This document shows positions 14,729 to 15,766 of a DNA stretch of 15,766 nucleotides, piece after piece. This stretch comes from Syntrophaceae bacterium UBA5619 (lineage in GTDB: Bacteria; Desulfobacterota; Syntrophia; Syntrophales; UBA5619), in assembly GCA_002424545.1 (NCBI GenBank), contig DIKL01000127.1, positions 681 to 16,446 of the forward strand. The letters run 5' to 3'. The notes under the pieces are model-generated. The model worked only from the letters and a program-made list of their open reading frames with translations, did not search any database and was not told where the DNA came from. The position numbers and the translations under genes are program-made. The first letter of the stretch is position 1; the number at the start of each line of letters is the position of its first letter.

Positions 14729-15766
14729 ATTTCAGAATGGACTGCAGATGATGGAGAATGGCCTTCACCTCTGCATCGCTTAGGGATGGGTAGATGGGAA
14801 TCGAAAGAGTCCCGAGGAAGGCCCGATCACTCTCGGGATAACCGGTCATGCCGAGGTAATAATGAAGGGGTTTGAAGACCGGTCGGCGATAGGCGATTCC
14901 TGACTCCCGGCCGGCATCGAGAACCTCCGGAAGACGCTCCGTCCGGATGATGTAACGGTAATAAATATGTTCGCGATCCGCAGGACAAACGGGGATTGAC
15001 AGGCAGTTCTCCCGGAGAAACTCATCATATTGACGGGCGATAGCCCGGCGGCGCGCGATCAGGGCCGGGAGTTTCCGGAGCTGTACCAAACCCAAGGCCG
15101 CCTGCATATCCGTCAACTTGTAGTTGTACCGCAGGCGTCCATCCTCCTTTTCGTCGTAATCACGTAAATCTCTAATTCTATCCAGCAACTGCACATCGTT
15201 GGCCGTGATCATCCCCCCCTCGCCGGTGCAGATCACCTTCGTGGCGTAGAAGGAAAAAACGGACAGAACGCCGAAGCCCCCGGTTGGAGCCCCCTGATAT
15301 CGACTGCCCAGGGATTGGGCGCAATCCTCGATGACGGGGATCCCCAAGGCCATGATCTCCCGGATATCCGCCGGCAGGCCGAACATATGGGGAACGATGA
15401 TGGCCCTCGTCTTTCCGGTCAGCCGCCGCTGGAGATCCCGGACGTCGATATTGAAGGTTTCCCCGTTGATATCGGCCGGGACGGGGACGGCGCCGACATA
15501 GCGGACCGCATTGAGAAGCGCCGGGCAGACAAAACTGGGGATCACCACCTCATCACCCTCACCGATGTCCAGGACCAGCAGAGCCAGGTGCAGGGCGGCG
15601 GTACCGGAGCTGACCGCCACGGCCCCACCGACACCGATCATTGAGGCCAGGGCTTTCTCAAAATGCAGCACCTCTTCCCCCTGCGCAAGCTGTCCGGACT
15701 GCAGGACAGCGGCGACGGCGTTGACTTCTTCCTGATCGAGGGTGGGACGGGAATGGGGGATAATCG
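14727..15766 (-). CDS. DegT/DnrJ/EryC1/StrS family PLP-dependent aminotransferase, 5' end cut by window edge
   Basis: This enzyme transfers an amino group to a keto-sugar nucleotide, giving amino sugars for surface polysaccharide. About 345 residues are visible. The frame stays open through the window edge: the first visible residues read IIPHSRPTLDQEEVNAV, the usual start of the family, so only a few residues are missing. A GTG at 15671 is internal, not the start. The PLP-binding lysine is Lys in FYATKVICTGEGGM (codon 15239-15237). The cofactor-ring aspartate is in VIEDCAQSLG, and SSGTAALHLAL holds the phosphate-binding region. The stretch NYKLTDMQAALG replaces the common NYRMTDMQAALG. The next gene starts 10 bases after its stop and encodes the polyprenyl-phosphate transferase, supporting a polysaccharide locus that continues beyond the window. 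The exact sugar substrate is unknown. Confidence 0.93.
   Translation of the reverse strand, partial: IIPHSRPTLDQEEVNAVAAVLQSGQLAQGEEVLHFEKALASMIGVGGAVAVSSGTAALHLALLVLDIGEGDEVVIPSFVCPALLNAVRYVGAVPVPADINGETFNIDVRDLQRRLTGKTRAIIVPHMFGLPADIREIMALGIPVIEDCAQSLGSRYQGAPTGGFGVLSVFSFYATKVICTGEGGMITANDVQLLDRIRDLRDYDEKEDGRLRYNYKLTDMQAALGLVQLRKLPALIARRRAIARQYDEFLRENCLSIPVCPADREHIYYRYIIRTERLPEVLDAGRESGIAYRRPVFKPLHYYLGMTGYPESDRAFLGTLSIPIYPSLSDAEVKAILHHLQSILK

Overview
The window is a GC-rich bacterial chromosome segment in which every gap between genes is shorter than about 220 bases. Gene content suggests an anaerobic deltaproteobacterium (Desulfobacterota, perhaps near the syntrophic lineages): a TAXI-type TRAP transporter beside an ADP-forming acyl-CoA synthetase and a crotonase, and a sigma54-dependent regulator ending in a Fis-type helix. 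This placement is inference from gene families, not a database result. All genes lie on the minus strand except the sigma54 activator at 10501-11901. Many long plus-strand open frames are antisense shadows.

Region A (1-7428, minus strand) is one probable operon, in transcription order: RpiR-family regulator, ADP-forming acyl-CoA synthetase, enoyl-CoA hydratase/isomerase, TAXI solute-binding protein, DUF1850 protein, and TRAP fused permease (cut by the window edge). A sigma70-type promoter (TTGACA, 17 bases, AATAAT) precedes the regulator. It is overlapped by one of two near-identical inverted pseudo-palindromes that look like RpiR operators. The proposed logic is that a carboxylate is bound in the periplasm, imported by the TRAP system, activated to its CoA thioester at the cost of ATP to ADP, and hydrated or isomerised by the crotonase, with the regulator controlling its own operon. 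Terminator-like hairpins flank the solute-binding protein gene and may set its dosage.

Region B (7464-10288, minus strand) holds a YtcJ-like metal-dependent amidohydrolase, closed by a clear intrinsic terminator, and a CorA magnesium transporter upstream of it.

Region C (10289-11901) is the corA/regulator divergent intergenic region and an orphan NtrC-type sigma54 activator whose receiver domain lacks the conserved lysine.

Region D (11908-15766, minus strand) holds a DegT/DnrJ-type aminotransferase (cut by the window edge), a WecA/TagO-type polyprenyl-phosphate sugar-1-phosphate transferase translationally coupled to it, and a diadenylate cyclase (CdaA type) fused in one chain to YbbR/CdaR-type domains. 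The first two point to a surface polysaccharide locus. The third makes c-di-AMP at the membrane if active, but its usual RHR motif reads RHT.

The most interesting items are the RpiR-controlled transport-plus-activation operon with its tandem operator, and the fused cyclase-YbbR protein with the altered motif. I saw no tRNA, rRNA, CRISPR array, insertion sequence or prophage signal.
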